Positions 24,301 to 38,100 of a stretch of 64,000 nt of DNA are shown one piece after another. The DNA comes from Atrichornis clamosus (taxonomy: Eukaryota; Chordata; Aves; Passeriformes; Menuridae). Location of the stretch: assembly GCA_013400975.1 (NCBI GenBank), contig WBMZ01011699.1, forward strand, positions 62,001-126,000, read 5' to 3'. The translations under genes and the position numbers were made by a program. The notes beneath the pieces were generated by a model. The model was not told where the DNA came from. It did not search any database and saw only the letters and a program-made list of their open reading frames with translations. Each line of letters begins with the position of its first letter. The stretch's first letter is position 1.

Positions 24301-27300
24301 ACCAGGAACTAGACTAGTCACTTTTCCAGAAAGCAATTAGAGGGATGCAGATTGCATCCTTCCTGTAGCTGCAGTGCTAAAAAGTGATGTCTGTTCTATA
24401 ACCTATAATCAAGACAAAAGAGATGTTTCGAATATGTATTTGTAATAATATACACATATATTCGTATGCTTTTATATTTTATTTATAACAGATATGCTTC
24501 CATGCATTTTTTAAATGCAGGATTCAGATGTAATCTCACCTCTCCCACTGGCATCTCGTGTGACTTCAAAAAAGTTTGCGTCACTTTTCTGCACTCCGCT
24601 GTTAAAATATGGCAACTGTACCCTATCACAATTCTCAATATTTACTAAAATGTCAGTGATCTTCTATATTATGAAGATGTTAAATTACAGATGACAGATA
24701 AAAGCATGACAATAAATACAGAAATCTTTACTTGTGATAAAAATTAAACTTTAAGAATAGAACTAGTAATTTTGTTCTATGATTTTTGAGAAACTCAGTA
24801 ATGGCTAATAAAGTTTGCAAACAACAGAAAATGTCAGCAGACTAGCAGCAAAACAGTTCAAAACACATATAACTTTAAAAAAAAAAAAGTTCTGTGTGCT
24901 AACACAAAATTAAATGTTATTGCTGCCCATTGTTTCAAACTGATGCATTTTATGTAGAAAGGCAACCAATACTACATACATTCCAAATATTATGGTAAAA
25001 TTCCTAACTAACTACATAACAGCAGCTCCCAAATCATTAAAATTGAAGCTATGAGCTCACTAGGAATATTCACCACTTGAAACAGCTCCCTGACTATGGG
25101 ATAGAGTAGCATATCACATTTAAGGGAAACTTTTAATAACATATATTTTAACTTTTTCTTCGAGAAATGGGAAGTAAGAAATTGAAATAACTGAATGTAC
25201 CTTAGAACTCAAGACCACCCAAGGGTAGAAGGAACGATAGATGCAAATGTATCTGAAGAAAATCCTAACTCTTCCTCCTACCGCTTAACACTTAATAACT
25301 TCCTAATTTATTTAACAGCATTTAGTTCAGCTCCCATGAAGAAGAGCTTGTATGCATTAGGTCATTGCAGAACATTTATATAGTTCCCTTGTGTAAGCCT
25401 CTAACTAAATTTCTTAGGTGTCTGGCTTGTAGGAAAATACCAGTCACAGAAGCATGTGCAGACTAAAAGCTGTCTACTTTCTTCTCTGGGAGGCATTAAG
25501 CAATTGAACAGTGACAATAATCACCCTTGGCACACAAAAGCCAGGGAGAGGAGGGGATGGGAGCCTGCACCATTCCTCCCTTCCCAAGCTCCAGCTCACA
25601 GCTCCTCTGTGGGACTCTGGGCAGATTTTGGAAGATTCTGTTCTATGGAGCACATGCTGCACCCACACCCAACGGGCTCTCAGGGCAACAAGTGACACAA
25701 ACCATCCTGAGTCCCAACGGTTCTTTCTCAGAGATGTTCATTTTCTTATTATAAAAGATAATCTTTCCTCATTTATCAGATGCACTTATGAATTTTAATT
25801 AATTAAGCTGCTTGTATCACCTGAAAGGCTAAAAGAAAGAGAAAGTAAAGAAATCAAAACCTTATGCTGCGTCTCAGCCCTCTTTCTCACTGCAGTTGAT
25901 GATAAAGTTTAATTACAGAAAAAGCTGTATTACAAGAAAAATAAGTGTTACTAGGAAGCAGAATGCAAACTGAGTGTCTATGTACACACACTTTTACACA
26001 CTTCAGGTTTTAATACATAGCCAAAAAAGAGGAGGATCTTAAAGTATTTCTTCATGCACATGCACACACAAACAGCTGTGGCTCAGCTGCTGCCCAGGTG
26101 CAAGTAGACAAGAACCTCACCTCCTGCACAGGAAACAAGCACAAGATTCCAATTCTGTATGAGGAGAAAATGTGCACCAAAGCACAAAGGGAAGGAGCAA
26201 AGATAAACCCTTGCTTGCTGGCCAGCAGAGTTGATGAAGGCTTTGCAAAGAAAGTCTTAGTAGAAAGCAGTCTAACTGCATTTCATACCCAAGTCAAAAA
26301 ATACACCATGAAATCCTCATGTACTGTTGCATTTGGAAACCAATACCAATGAACCTATAACACCTGGCACTAGTATTTACGTTTTCTTCCTTCTCCAACA
26401 TTAAAGTCACCCTCAAAACTTCCTTTAGGACGCTTGCTGGTAACCATCACGTTAAAGAGCTGTAGGCAGTCTGAGATCCCAACTTCCACTGCACAGCCGA
26501 TGGAGTAGCTCAGTAGAAAACTTGCAATCTATGTTCTGATCCAGAAATCTTCCTAACACCGCTACTGCTGAAGCAGAACAGAACCCTGTAGCAGTTTTCA
26601 GGAAATGGTAGACCAGAAGAAAAAGAACATACAGCTTCTCTTTATTGCATAACACTTTAACACATTCTGTTTTGCATGAAAGAGAAAAAAACCAGCAACC
26701 CAAGGGAAGCTTTTTGTAACAAAAGGTAACAAGCAGACCACCAGATCCAGCACTAAGGGCAGGAGAGCATGCAGAGAGGGTCAGAGTGAGCAACCCCACC
26801 AACCACTCCATAAGCACATGCACACGGTGAGATCCACCTCCCAAACATTATTTTGACCTTTGGAAAACCACAACTCAGCTACGAAGTGGGCTGGGAACAA
26901 AACCCAGCACAGAACAGTTTGTTATGCCTACACAACACCTGCAAACCCCAGTGAGACAGAAATCCTCACTTGTGGAACTGCATGAAGCTCTTACAGCACC
27001 AACGTGCCTGGAGCTGACAGTCCCTCTCCAGAACTCCTCGGAAGCAAATTAGCCATGACGATTCACACCCTTTGCAATATCTCAGAGGGCAGAAAAGGAG
27101 ACGTTTCTGATACAGAAGCCTTCTATGCCTTCCTGCAGACCATCACCCAGAGCTGAGGAAAGCAGTGGCTTCGTGCAGAGCTCGGTGCTCTAACGTGACC
27201 AGCTGTCTGGCCACGCACACACACAGGCACAGAAACTGCAAATCAAATCCTAGTTCAAAGTGTAGCTTTTGCTGGGAGCATTCACGCTTTTTTTGGCACT

Positions 27301-30300
27301 TAGTTGTACATGACATCATCGTGTGGGAAGCCATATGTTAGAGATAAAGTACACACAAACTTGAATTGACTTTACAAATGTTAATGCTAAGAAAAACTCT
27401 CATCAGATTTGCTCATTGGGATAACCAGGTCACATTTTTTAAATGGTAAAGCTCTCCTGCCCTCCACTTCTTTTTTTTTTTTTCCTTTTTAATTGCTCTC
27501 TGCACAGCAACTTGATTTTTAGTCTCTAAACAGCCAGTGTCAGTTTTCATCCAACTGAATGACTAGTGAAAAGCTTTATGTTCATGCTCAACACTGCAGT
27601 GTCCACCAAAATGCAGATCCTGGAAACTTGAAAAGATCGAGTAAATTTATATTAGCCTCTTTTTTAGTGCAGATGACAGATCAGTGAGTGGCATTTTGCA
27701 CACAAGTAAAAAATACATCCTTAAAATAATTTTACTTCTTAAACTGCATTATCACTATAAAATCTCTACAAGAAATGAAGTGACAGAGAGCCTGAAGACA
27801 CAAGTAACTGCCTGATTAAAACAGAATCTACGCTGTATCCTAGAAACCCGGTTATCCACAGGGACTCTCTTCATTGACACATATCCTTAACTGTGCTCTG
27901 CTGACAAAGGGAAAATACCCTTGACTGAGCTTTAAGTTGTTCAGGTCAGCAGGTTCACTGCTCCAAAATCCTATTTCTTCAAGGAATAACTGGAAGTCCC
28001 AACCTGCAACACCTAAAAGCAGGTCCTATGAGAGGTGAATTCACAAGGCTTCCGTTACAAACACAAAAGCATGATGAAAAATCTGAAGATGAGATTTTCA
28101 GCTGGCAGAGTACCATCACTCCGTATTGAACTCCGAACAACAACTTCATTGCTCCAGGGCCAGATCACAACAATATGCCTGTACATGCTTAATTTTTCAA
28201 ACAGTTGTATATGCATAAGCAAATAATACCAAAAAGCTCTTGCACAGTCGGATATGAAGGCATTTAGTGGTACTCGCAGCATGTATCACTTGGCAAACCA
28301 AGTCACATGAGAGAGAATCTGTCAACGCATTTTCACAGAAAAAGGAGATTTCAAAGAAAAGCTGGGAAAGAGAGCAGAACAGTCCCAGCCACCCCAGCCT
28401 TTGGAGCTGAAAATAAGCGTTTCACCAAAAGAGTGCTGAAAACATGGGAAGAAAAGGGACATAAAAAGAGATGGAACAGAAATTCAAGAAGTACTCACTT
28501 TAAGTACAGGTTTGAAATAAGTTATCTAAGCTTTTTCTGTACAATGTGCAATTGTTATTGGCCTTGACCTCACTTGGAAAAAGAGACATTTTTTAAAAAC
28601 CTGTAATAAGTAGAGAAATTGCTTAACACCAAAAATCAAACTTCTATAATAATTTATATCCACAGAACTTCAGAAGACAATTCCTTGGCAAAATTACTAG
28701 AAAAGAAGAAAGAAGGCAACAGAAGTATTATTTCAAAAAATAAAACCCAAGCAAAAACTTAACCAAAACAAACAAACAAACAAAACCAACCTTCTCTATG
28801 GGCTATCAAGCTTAGGCATCCACAGCACAATATAGCCAAATTCAATGCAAACATCCTTACTAGAGATTCTACAACTGCAGTGGCTTTAAGAATAATTATG
28901 ATATTAAGTAGTATGTTTCCCTGCTCAAGTATCTCAAGATTTAGCAAGTCATTCTCCTCCTTTTGTCCTTTTCTCTTTAGCACCATTCAAATCATGACAA
29001 GTAAAGGAACTGCAGTAGTTCACCTCTGAAGACAAATGAAACTTGCCCAAAGCCTTTTCTCCCGTGTCCTTAATGCAATACAACAGGTCTAATCATCGCT
29101 CTCAGAGCACTCTGCCGGAAACAGGCTATCCTGAGCTACTGCAGACTAAGCTTCCAGACCTGGGACCAAGTTCAGGACCAACACAAATGAATTCAGCTCT
29201 GCCTGCTCCGGTGAAGTTGCATCCTCTTTTTCCAGTACGGAAGTTGGTGCTATGAGACCACCAGTTATCAGACATAGATACTAAGACACCCATTATTCTA
29301 AAGTATGAGTCTTCTATTTCTTAGTATTCTTAGTTTTCAAGAGTTGTGTGGCACTCCAAACTCAGGATAAAGAAGCTATGGATACTGAAGTCCCCAAGTC
29401 GTGGCAATGAGACTATCTTGTAACAGGAACTACAGTGTCTGCATGGCCCTAGAAACTTCATAGCCTCTGTTAACAACAGAAGAAAAAAAAAAAAAAGAAT
29501 GAGCAAATATTATGTTAATAAGAGTAGCGAAAATAAGCATAAAAGGATGTGCTGGAGGAAGTAATGAATATATAGATAATCCTAAAAGAGAATCTAAGCA
29601 CAGATTCCATACTTCTTAGTACAAGTATGTAAAGAAGAACCAGGAAGGTAATAAAACAACTGTAAGGAACAGAGAAGTATATGGGAGTGGAAAGCACTAC
29701 ATAGCCCTACTTTATGGGGCAGTCTGCTCACAGCATTTTTACAGGAACAATCTCTCTTCAGGAACATCACAGAGTAAAACTTCCTAATTAATACATTGGG
29801 AAATACACTACAAAGATAACAATAAAAAGGGCAGCCAAGGAATCTCCTCTTATCAAAACGTAACACACACGAGCCAAGTGAAAAATGATCTTGGGAAACA
29901 GATCTGTTCATGCACCTTTTGCAGGCCAGACTACCAGCAGAGAAACTGAAACATGTTTCAGAACAACTGAGCATTAAAGAAACCAAAAATCTGCAGCACA
30001 GCTTGGAGAAGATGTTTGTGTTATAACTGGCATTTATCAGAGGCATGCAAGAAAACATATTCCCCTTAAAGCAGCGAGGAGAAAAAGAAGTGGGCAAGGC
30101 ATCATGCACGGGTGAATAAAAATAGCCAGACTGACACATTCAGTAACAATCAGTGCACACTTGTCACCTTGGCTGACATAAAGACTATTCAATATCCTGT
30201 AGTACAGCACCCTGTTAGCCGGGAATTGTTGCCAAAGCAAATGATGACACTGAAGAAATGATCCTTCTAAATCCTTAACAGGACCTTTCCTGGTCCTTAA

Positions 30301-30767
30301 GCTCCCTGGGTCACCCCTTCACTTCTCCATAGGCTCTACTGTGCAATACTGTGTAAGGTCCAAACTCCCTCCATTATTGTTCAGTAAAGCCACAGCTATC
30401 AGACAGTGAGGGTTGCAAATTGCAGCACATATTAAGTACAGGCCTACAGGCACTACTCCGTGTACCACAGATGGCACTGTCAAAGGAACGCTGAAAAAAA
30501 CTGGGCCAGGTGTAGAAGCTCCTCAGGTGAATCTCACATCTGGTTACAACCATGCTCGTTGCCATGCACACTGGAGAAAGCAACAGAGAAACAGGGCTGA
30601 GACGCATCCTGGCTGCACAGTCTCCAAGACAAGGACAGTAAAGCTGATAATATCCCAGAACAGTAAACATGGGTCTCGTGAGAAGAATACAGGCTTCTCT
30701 TGAATTCAGACCTTGGTATTTGTTTTGAGACAATGTGATCTACATTTTAGGACAACCTAGAAGTTTA
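24301..30767. other. Intron 1, segment with simple repeats only
   Basis: Mostly AT-rich sequence. It contains a T run at about 27469-27483, a short CAAA tetranucleotide run at about 28764-28786 and an A run near 29485-29497. Open frames of 130 and 181 codons on the minus strand (26452-26844, 29594-30139) resemble no protein I recognise. Confidence 0.6.
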
Positions 30768-31117
30768 AACCGGTGAAGTGCAATGAGTTCCTTCCTTATG
30801 TGGGACCCCTCAGGATAGTACACAATATTTTTAGAAGCTGAAACACACACACCTTAGATTCTGAAGAGAACTTAGAAGTGTGGGGGTATTTTGCTTATGA
30901 TGTGGTCAATAGCTTCAACAGATCTACTTAAAAAAAATATTGTTGCATTGAACCTGGTGAAGCACCAGGTTCCTTTCATATGTGATACACCTCAGGACAG
31001 CACACTATGTTTGGGAGCTGAAACAGCTACCCACTGGATTCTAAACTGAATTCAGAAGGTGGGGGTTGATGTCACAAATAGCTTTAACCTTCCTACTTGA
31101 AAAATATCACTTCATCG
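30768..31117. repeat. Diverged tandem repeat, two units of about 183 and 167 bp
   Basis: Unit A (30768-30950) and unit B (30951-31117) share the same order of blocks: AACC.GGTGAAG, then GTTCCTT.C.TATGTG, CCTCAGGA.AG.ACAC, GAAGCTGAAAC or GAGCTGAAAC, a TTCTGAA or TTCTAAA block, GTGGGGG, CAAATAGCTT or CAATAGCTTC, CTACTT and a run of A. Sequence resembling the start of a third unit (AAACTGG) follows at 31118 but is soon lost. The divergence implies an old duplication. I do not recognise the unit as a named element. Confidence 0.8.
30950..30972. repeat. Perfect 10-bp hairpin at the tandem-repeat junction
   Basis: GAACCTGGTG at 30950-30959 and CACCAGGTTC at 30963-30972 are exact reverse complements around a three-base loop. 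The hairpin sits at the start of unit B. The matching position in unit A keeps only a partial stem. Confidence 0.85.
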
Positions 31118-33574
31118 AAACTGGGGCTGCCACTGTTCTCCACAAGGTACCACACATTTAAAGCATTTCCCTTCCCTTTCCAAAATTTTCCCAGAGAAAG
31201 GAAGTAAATTCAGTTACATCTGTAATGAGACAGAACTGTGGGAAAGCAAAAGTTCAGTTTTACAGAGAATCATGACCTGAATTTCAGGAATAAGAACACA
31301 AAGTAGAGACAAGGCTGATGCATATTTTTTATTTGCAAATAAATATGATTTTCCAAGATAAAGAACAGAACCCTTTCGTATCACAAACAGAGCTATTCTC
31401 CTTTACTGCATGCTTAGTACAATCTAAAATAATTGCAGGCTCCTTCAGTTGATTTTTCAAAAAAAACTGGCTTATCAACACAATGTCTCCAAACAAAAAT
31501 GAAATGAAAATGACTGCACATGTCATTAACTGCTTCCACTTTTACTCAAGATAATGTCAAAATACACAATATCATTGGATGAAGAAATTACACTGATCTG
31601 ATAATTTCCATAGTGTATCAGTTTTAAGACATTTACTGTTCAGAAGAAATTCATCTTCAGTGAAACAGGTTCAAGAGAAAGGGGGAAAAATACACTAATG
31701 TTCTCTAGTAAGTTATCAGTTATTTGTGACGGAGTATTTACAATGTACATAAATGCTGTTTCACATATCCTTTACCAGTGGAAAACCCACTCATGTCTTA
31801 ACAGGCAGAGACTGCTGAAGTACAGCACATCAGGTATAACCAGACATTCTCTTAAGAGCCAACCCCAGCTTCTGTACACTGGCATCCTTTCCCTTTCTTA
31901 GGTGGAAGAGCTGAATTGCAGATCCTGGCTGACCATTAATGCTTTCTTCTTCTAATAACCCAATCCCAGGAAATAACATTACATATAGTAACTATATGCT
32001 CACATCTTAGAAACCACCAAAAAGCGGTGAGACACCCCAAATGAAATTTTTTGAAGTAACTACTTGAAGTATTGTTAATTAAATAAAGTACATTATCTCA
32101 TAAGGAAATACTTTCCTATGGAAAAGAACAGCCCCAAGTAATAGAGGATAAAGTCTTCTATATCAAGTTGATTTCAATTATTTAAGAGGCTGCACCACGC
32201 ATATGGCTATTTTCTTCCCTTACCAGAGTCCGGCTTTTTACAAGTCATACTAAGAGACCATGATCAAAAAGGGCCAGGGTTTGTGGATCACAGCACACGT
32301 ACTCTGTACTACTTTAGCTTGTATAGCCAAACTAGCATAAAATTTTTATTTATGCTAAAGGGAAAGCAGGTCAGTCTTACACAAGTTATGAGCTACAGTT
32401 TACTCTGTTTCACTCCCTGTGGTTTCAATTCCCCCCACCACAAGCAGCCACTTGGGAGTGGACTTCTAGCTTAATTAACGGTGATATTCCTACTATCCCA
32501 TGAATACTCTCTTGTTACAAACTGACCTAATATAGAGACTGGCACAAGTACAGTTACCATAGAATTAAGGCATAATTTCTCCACTTCCTGGATTAAAAAA
32601 AAAAACACTTCAGCAAGGGCTTTCCCTCAAAGAATAAGCAGAAGGAATCATTCTGAAAACACAGGGAAGTTTCTATTTTCAAGTGGACCAGATGGGGCTC
32701 AAAAAGGTCTAAAGGAAAGACTTTGGAATACATGAGCTTGATCATCCTTTGCTTTTAACCTTACGCAGGTATTCACACATCTGTAAAGTGCTGTTATCCT
32801 AACGTGGGAAAGTTTGCACACAGCACACAGAAAGCAACTGCCTACACAAAGAATTCAGTTCATTAACTAATAGTGGACTCTCCAGGAAAGGATGTAGCAT
32901 AGGTAGAATCTGTTAATTAAAGTGAAAAGAGAAAATGTGCTGCAAGTATGGTACTTTGAGCTTTGCTTCCCAATGCATTGTATTTAAACATTTCCATTTG
33001 CAATTATCTGAGCCTTATTCAACATTTGGAGTAAGATTTCTCTTTTATGTGCAGGGTCTCTCCTGCAGGGCCAACATCATATGGCCCCCAGCACAGTGGT
33101 ACAACTCAGCTCAGCCCCTCCAGTGCAGTCCTGAGCAAAGCCTCTTGAGTGCTTTAGGAAACAGCTCCACGCCCAGGTGACTGTATAGGGTTCTTCAGGA
33201 GGGATACAAACCCAAGTCGGTTATCTCAAGCTGTGATAGCAGAAAAGGAATTAGAAGAGATTTATATGTGACTTTGTGTCTGGTTATGGATGCTGCACTC
33301 AAGGAAAAACATGGTCTAATTATAAAGAATCCAAAGAAAAGTACAAGAGTGGACAGAGGTGCTTTAATGAAGAAACAACTGGGATAAAGTTGGGATTAAT
33401 CATCCTAAAAGAAAAATGATTACAAGGTAAAGAGAAGGCGCAGAATAAAACGTGCCAAGTGTTTTAAAGCTCATGTAAAATTACAGAAAGAAGGAATAAT
33501 CTCTTTTCATCTATACTAAACAGCTCAGCAGTCCTAATAGCTATCAGGATGAGTTTTCCAAAGGTTGATACTGC

Positions 33575-33665
33575 TCTATATTGGAAAAGATTGCTCCAGA
33601 TGGTCCAGTAGCCTCCATCACTAGAGATCTTTAAGAACAGTTAAACAACCACATCAGGAATTATA
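33575..33665 (+). repeat. Degenerate CR1/L3-like relic
   Basis: The plus strand reads TGGAAAAGATTGCTCCAGATGG, then CCTCCATCACTAGAGATCTTTAAGA, which parallels the CR1-clade segment encoding W.RLP.......PSLE.FK near the end of the reverse-transcriptase ORF. It is much more decayed than the other copies, with stops and gaps, so it is likely an ancient insertion. The limits are uncertain. Confidence 0.5.
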
Positions 33666-36475
33666 ATTACAGCTGACTCTTGCTTTGAGACTTCTTTCAG
33701 ACCTATTTCCTCTGATCCAGGTTGTTCAAATCCACTGTAGACAGAAATTAATGTCACATTTTAAAGCTACAGGGTTAAACCTTCTTTCCAGTTTCTCACA
33801 TAAAGCAAAGCTGTTTAAAAGAAAATAAACCAGTAGGCTGTGTTTATGAACATCCAAACTCTCCTGTTACTTGGGAAAGGAATCTCTCCAGGATCTGTTA
33901 AACTAAAAATGTCACCTTACATACAGTGAGATATATATATATATTCACCATAAACATGAAAAGGTAAACTAACACACTTAAAGGTATGCTGAGCAGGGAT
34001 TTAATTAGTGATTATATGGAATTCCCTAATCCTAACTGGCAATTAGCTGCCCATGGGCAGTAAGAAAAGTGCATACAACTCTAAGAGCAACAGAACAATA
34101 TGGTCTGTATTCAGCTGGATAAAAGCATATATAAACAACTTCACACCACTGAGGACTTGGCAGTGAAAGGGACCAGTGTTTGAAAGCAGTATGTGTACGA
34201 TTCAGTCACCAGTTGTGCATCCTTTGTGGTGAATGTGTTATTTACAGCATCTCTAAACAACCACAGGAACTCATTATAGAAGCACAACTTGTCTGGCTGT
34301 GCTGTCAGGGACATTTCTCAAGTGAGGCAAGCCTCCAAATTCTTTCTTGCCTTCCAGCATTGCCTGTTCCCATTCAAAGGCCAGACTGTTCAGTTCCTGA
34401 TTACAACTGGAATAAAAGCAAGTCAAACATCACAAAAGACTCAAATGAACAGAGCAGCATTTCCACCTGTAAGCAAATCACAGCCGATGTTCAGCTCCCC
34501 CAAATTTGTTTCCACATCTTCTTACAGCCATGAGAAAGCAGAAAGAAATAACCAGTTTCTTAGTTACGATCACAAACATTTTAAAAGCATTCAGTACAAA
34601 CATCTGTACAATTGCACAGTAAAAAAAGTCATCCCCATCACAGACATAGCGCTCTTTACTTCATGAGGCTATTTCACTCTCTCCTTCCCTGCCCTGCTGC
34701 TTCCCACAATACCTACAGCAAGGATAAAATCAAAGTAATGAAAAATGTATTTTGAGCTGCTTTAGACTCCTACAGCTAGCAAAGAAGTTTCTTCAGCAGC
34801 CTAGGCTGTGGTTATCCTCAGCTGCACTTCGAAGATCTACTTGGGCCTCCAAAACTACACACATTTTTATCAACTAGCGCTGGCCTGCTAATTGAGATTA
34901 AGAGCAAAGTAGGACAGTTCCTGCTGCTGTAGAATGCTTTAAATTGCTATCACTGCTGACAAAAATTGTGTGCGATAAATTTGTGAGCATATACTGCACG
35001 CTGCAGTGAGAGCCTTCCCCCAAATTTATCCTATATGACGCTTCCACCTGAAAAAGCTCAGATGAAAAATGGGTAGGGACAGTTACGCTTCTGTGCTGTA
35101 GGGTCGAGGCTCTGGTGCCTCCAGCAGTACTGGATATTCAGCCTCGCATGGGAAGGCAAGAGAGGCTGCATTTTATGTGGAAGTAAAACTGGAAGAAAAC
35201 CTACACATCTTGCCCTTAGAGACTGATCCTAGGATGGCAATGTTAGAACAGCATTAACAAGTGGGGTTTGCCTCCTCTAGTACAATACATTGACACCTGA
35301 CAGGCAGAAGAGTTAAAGTGGGAACTCTAGGTGATGCTTCAACATATACCGGGTGAAAGATATTTTGCTGTTACTTGCTGTTTTGTGGCACCATGTACAA
35401 GGCCCTAACAGAGATCCAGACTCCAGGCCTTGGCAATACCTGTTCCATGAAAACCTGCTTCATGAAAATTACACTAAGTGCAGGTAGAACTTCCGTCTGT
35501 CATAATTTTCTAAATTAATTTTATTCTGAACTACTGAAACTAGACCCAAAAGATTCTTTTCTCTAGATTCTTACTATCCCTCCTTGCAAAGTTAACTACC
35601 TGGTACCACTTCAACTTGAGATGATCCTAGATTTTATTCATTCGCACACATTCATTTTTTATTAATTAGGATTTGGAAAAAGCTAAAAGCATATGGCCAA
35701 GCAAGATTCCTGCAGACTCAACAGTAATGCTGAGATTATTTCCAGCACTATTTTCCATTCTGGCCGTCAGATCACTAAATCATTTAACCCACAAGTGGTT
35801 TTGCTTATTATTTCTCCAAATGAATGACATTAAAAGAACGAAATACTCAGCACCAAACTCAGCTACGAGTTGCAAGCAGTAGCGTTTCCATCCAAGAAAA
35901 CTTCATTTGAAAAATAAATAGCCAGGTCTAGTAAACGTTTCAGTCAAATTACATCCTGCTTAATAAAGAAACAAAAAACATATAGAAAAAGAGGTATATT
36001 GAACAAGTATTCACAAAGCTGGAGTACAGTCATCCTCACAGGCAGCTAAGTCACGACAGTACCCATTACAAGATTCCTTGAGACCCTCAAGGTTCAGGCA
36101 TCCCTGTAATTACCCCCATAATCTTCTTATGTGCACAAAAGTCCCTGCTAACAGCAGTTGTCAAAAAAAACCCAAACTCTTTCACACATCTTGCAGCACT
36201 AATTCAAAAAAACAGTAACCACACTTCATTGTAAAGACCAGTTATCCTTTTAAGAGATATAAAAGTATTGAAATTCAATGCACTACCTGCAGTTGGCAGT
36301 TCTAGTTTTAGCAGTTTCCATGCCCAGAGACATGGGATGTGGGTTCCTGTTTGCCCAGTCTCTGAAATGCCACATTGTACAAACCACCATTAAGATGAAT
36401 TCAAATGGAAAGTGTCTCATGTCATGAAATATAAACAGCTAAAGAGCTGAAAAAAGCAGGTGAAGAGAACATTAA

Positions 36476-36557
36476 ACATATATACACATATATAGCATGT
36501 ATATAATTAGACCTAGTATATACATACATACAGTATATAATACATCAACATGTGTAT
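36476..36557. repeat. TA/CA-rich degenerate microsatellite
   Basis: An interrupted run of TATACACATATATA and ATACATACATACA type units about 80 bases long. No coding potential. Confidence 0.75.
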
Positions 36558-37776
36558 GTTCCATGTCAGTTCTAAGGGTCCTCCCTCCTACACAGCTGAG
36601 GTTCAAGCTGAGATACTTTCCTAATTTCACAGCCTAAGACTCAGCTCTTATTTCAGTAATATCTTCTTCACACGGTCTTCACACAACACATCAAAGCACA
36701 GGGAATCACATAACACCCATATTCAAACTCTACTATGATTTCATGGAGACTTAAATCCTCGCCTCTCTTCTCCCTCCAGTTCCCAATTCTCACTCAGCAA
36801 CTTAAGTCAAGATGAAGATCTTAATGTTCTTGTGAAGATTTATAACATCTTGACCTATCTCTAAAAATTCTAATGGCCTTTGGGCATTGTAAGTGAAATG
36901 ATCACCTTAAGGAAGGGTACAAGAAAACCAGCCAGCAATAACAATTGAAGGCACATAATCAAAGCATGCTGTTCCTCCTGTCAGAAGGCAGCATTGGAAA
37001 TGGGCAGTTTGAGGAACACGATTCCCAGCCCAGTCTCTGGGAGACACTGCAGCAGCCTCCTTTGCAGATCTGCTCCTAACAGCTGCCAGCGATGCACAGA
37101 CCAGAATCTAAAATTCGCTACACTAAGCCTGCTTTCCTAAGTGAGTGTGGAGTAAGTTATTCTACTTCTGTCTCCTCCAGTAACTTCTGAATCCAACAGC
37201 CAGTTCAAAAAATACTCAACAGAAGTCTGAAAACTCAGAAATAACCACTTTCATATTTCATGAACATAAGCATCTGAGATGAGGAAAGTATAAATTAATC
37301 ATTCATCTGCCCTTCTCTCCACTGAGTGAGGCTCGGGCAAAAATCATGCTTTTAACATGCCTGTTGGGAGCAGCTGGCTAGCAAACTTACATATCCACAG
37401 TTCCAGACATAGCACTACAGGTACTGTCTGCTGCACAGTTCAAATATCTTTTTGACATTAATCTGCTGTGACTGCCCTGGGTGGACAGAGATAAAGAGAG
37501 AAGAGGGAAACAGAACACTAGTGTCAAGGTACTGGGATTCATAAATGCTGCCCACTGTGGAGTATATTTATCTTAGATCACCATATCCATCCATCCACCC
37601 ACCTAGTTCGGTCCTGCGCAGAAAACTCCAAATCCACCTAGTCATGACAGGTTCTCAAATGGCTGCACAAAACACTGAACCTAATCACTTTAGAAAATGC
37701 ATCCTATTTCCAAGTTGCTTCTGCACATGGTTTGAGCAGCCAAACTCTTTTAGATTCAAAAATCAACCTGGCAAAC

Positions 37777-38100
37777 AATCACAGAATTGGTCAGGTTGGA
37801 AAAGACTTTTAAGATTCAGTCACATCGTTAACCTAATGTTGTCAAGTCCACCACTAAACGATGTCCTTATGTGCCACATCTACATCTATTTTAAATACCT
37901 CCAGGGATGGTGACTCAACCATTTTCCTAGGCAGCCTGTTCCAGTGCTTGACAACCCTTCCAACGAAGTAATTTTTCCTAATATCTAATCTAAACCTTCC
38001 CTGGCACAACTTGAAGCCAGCATTTCCTCTTGTCCTGTCACTTGTTACTTGGGAGAAGAGATCAGGTGATAAAGTGCCCACTCCAGGCTAAACCCAGGCT
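37777..38100 (-). mobile_element. CR1 LINE, 3' portion
   Basis: A CR1 copy in reverse orientation. It starts with the 3' terminus (ATCACAGAATTGGTCAGGTTGG) and continues into the end of the reverse-transcriptase ORF; translation of the minus strand shows [42 protein letters not shown]. The copy is 5'-truncated near 38.09-38.10 kb, with what looks like a small internal deletion just before the break. It lies in the same orientation as the host gene and is not functional. Confidence 0.93.

Larger units (their letters stand above)
31118..37776. other. Intron 1, segment with an old repeat relic and AT-rich simple repeats
   Basis: Contains the CR1-like relic near 33.6 kb, an (AT)8 run at about 33930-33945 and a TA/CA-rich stretch at 36476-36557, all listed separately or here. 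The remainder shows nothing I can identify. Confidence 0.6.

Noticed and set aside
26452..26844. 130-codon minus-strand open frame with a hydrophobic N-terminus
   Set aside because: No family resemblance, no supporting splice signals, and it lies in otherwise featureless intron sequence.
29594..30139. 181-codon minus-strand open frame in intron 1, with cysteine- and phenylalanine-rich sequence
   Set aside because: No recognisable domain, no splice or promoter context, and a composition typical of translated AT-rich intron. Frames of this length occur by chance in 64 kb, but it is the longest one not explained by the gene or CR1.
37545..37913. 122-codon plus-strand open frame
   Set aside because: Its second half is antisense CR1 and the first half is intron sequence.
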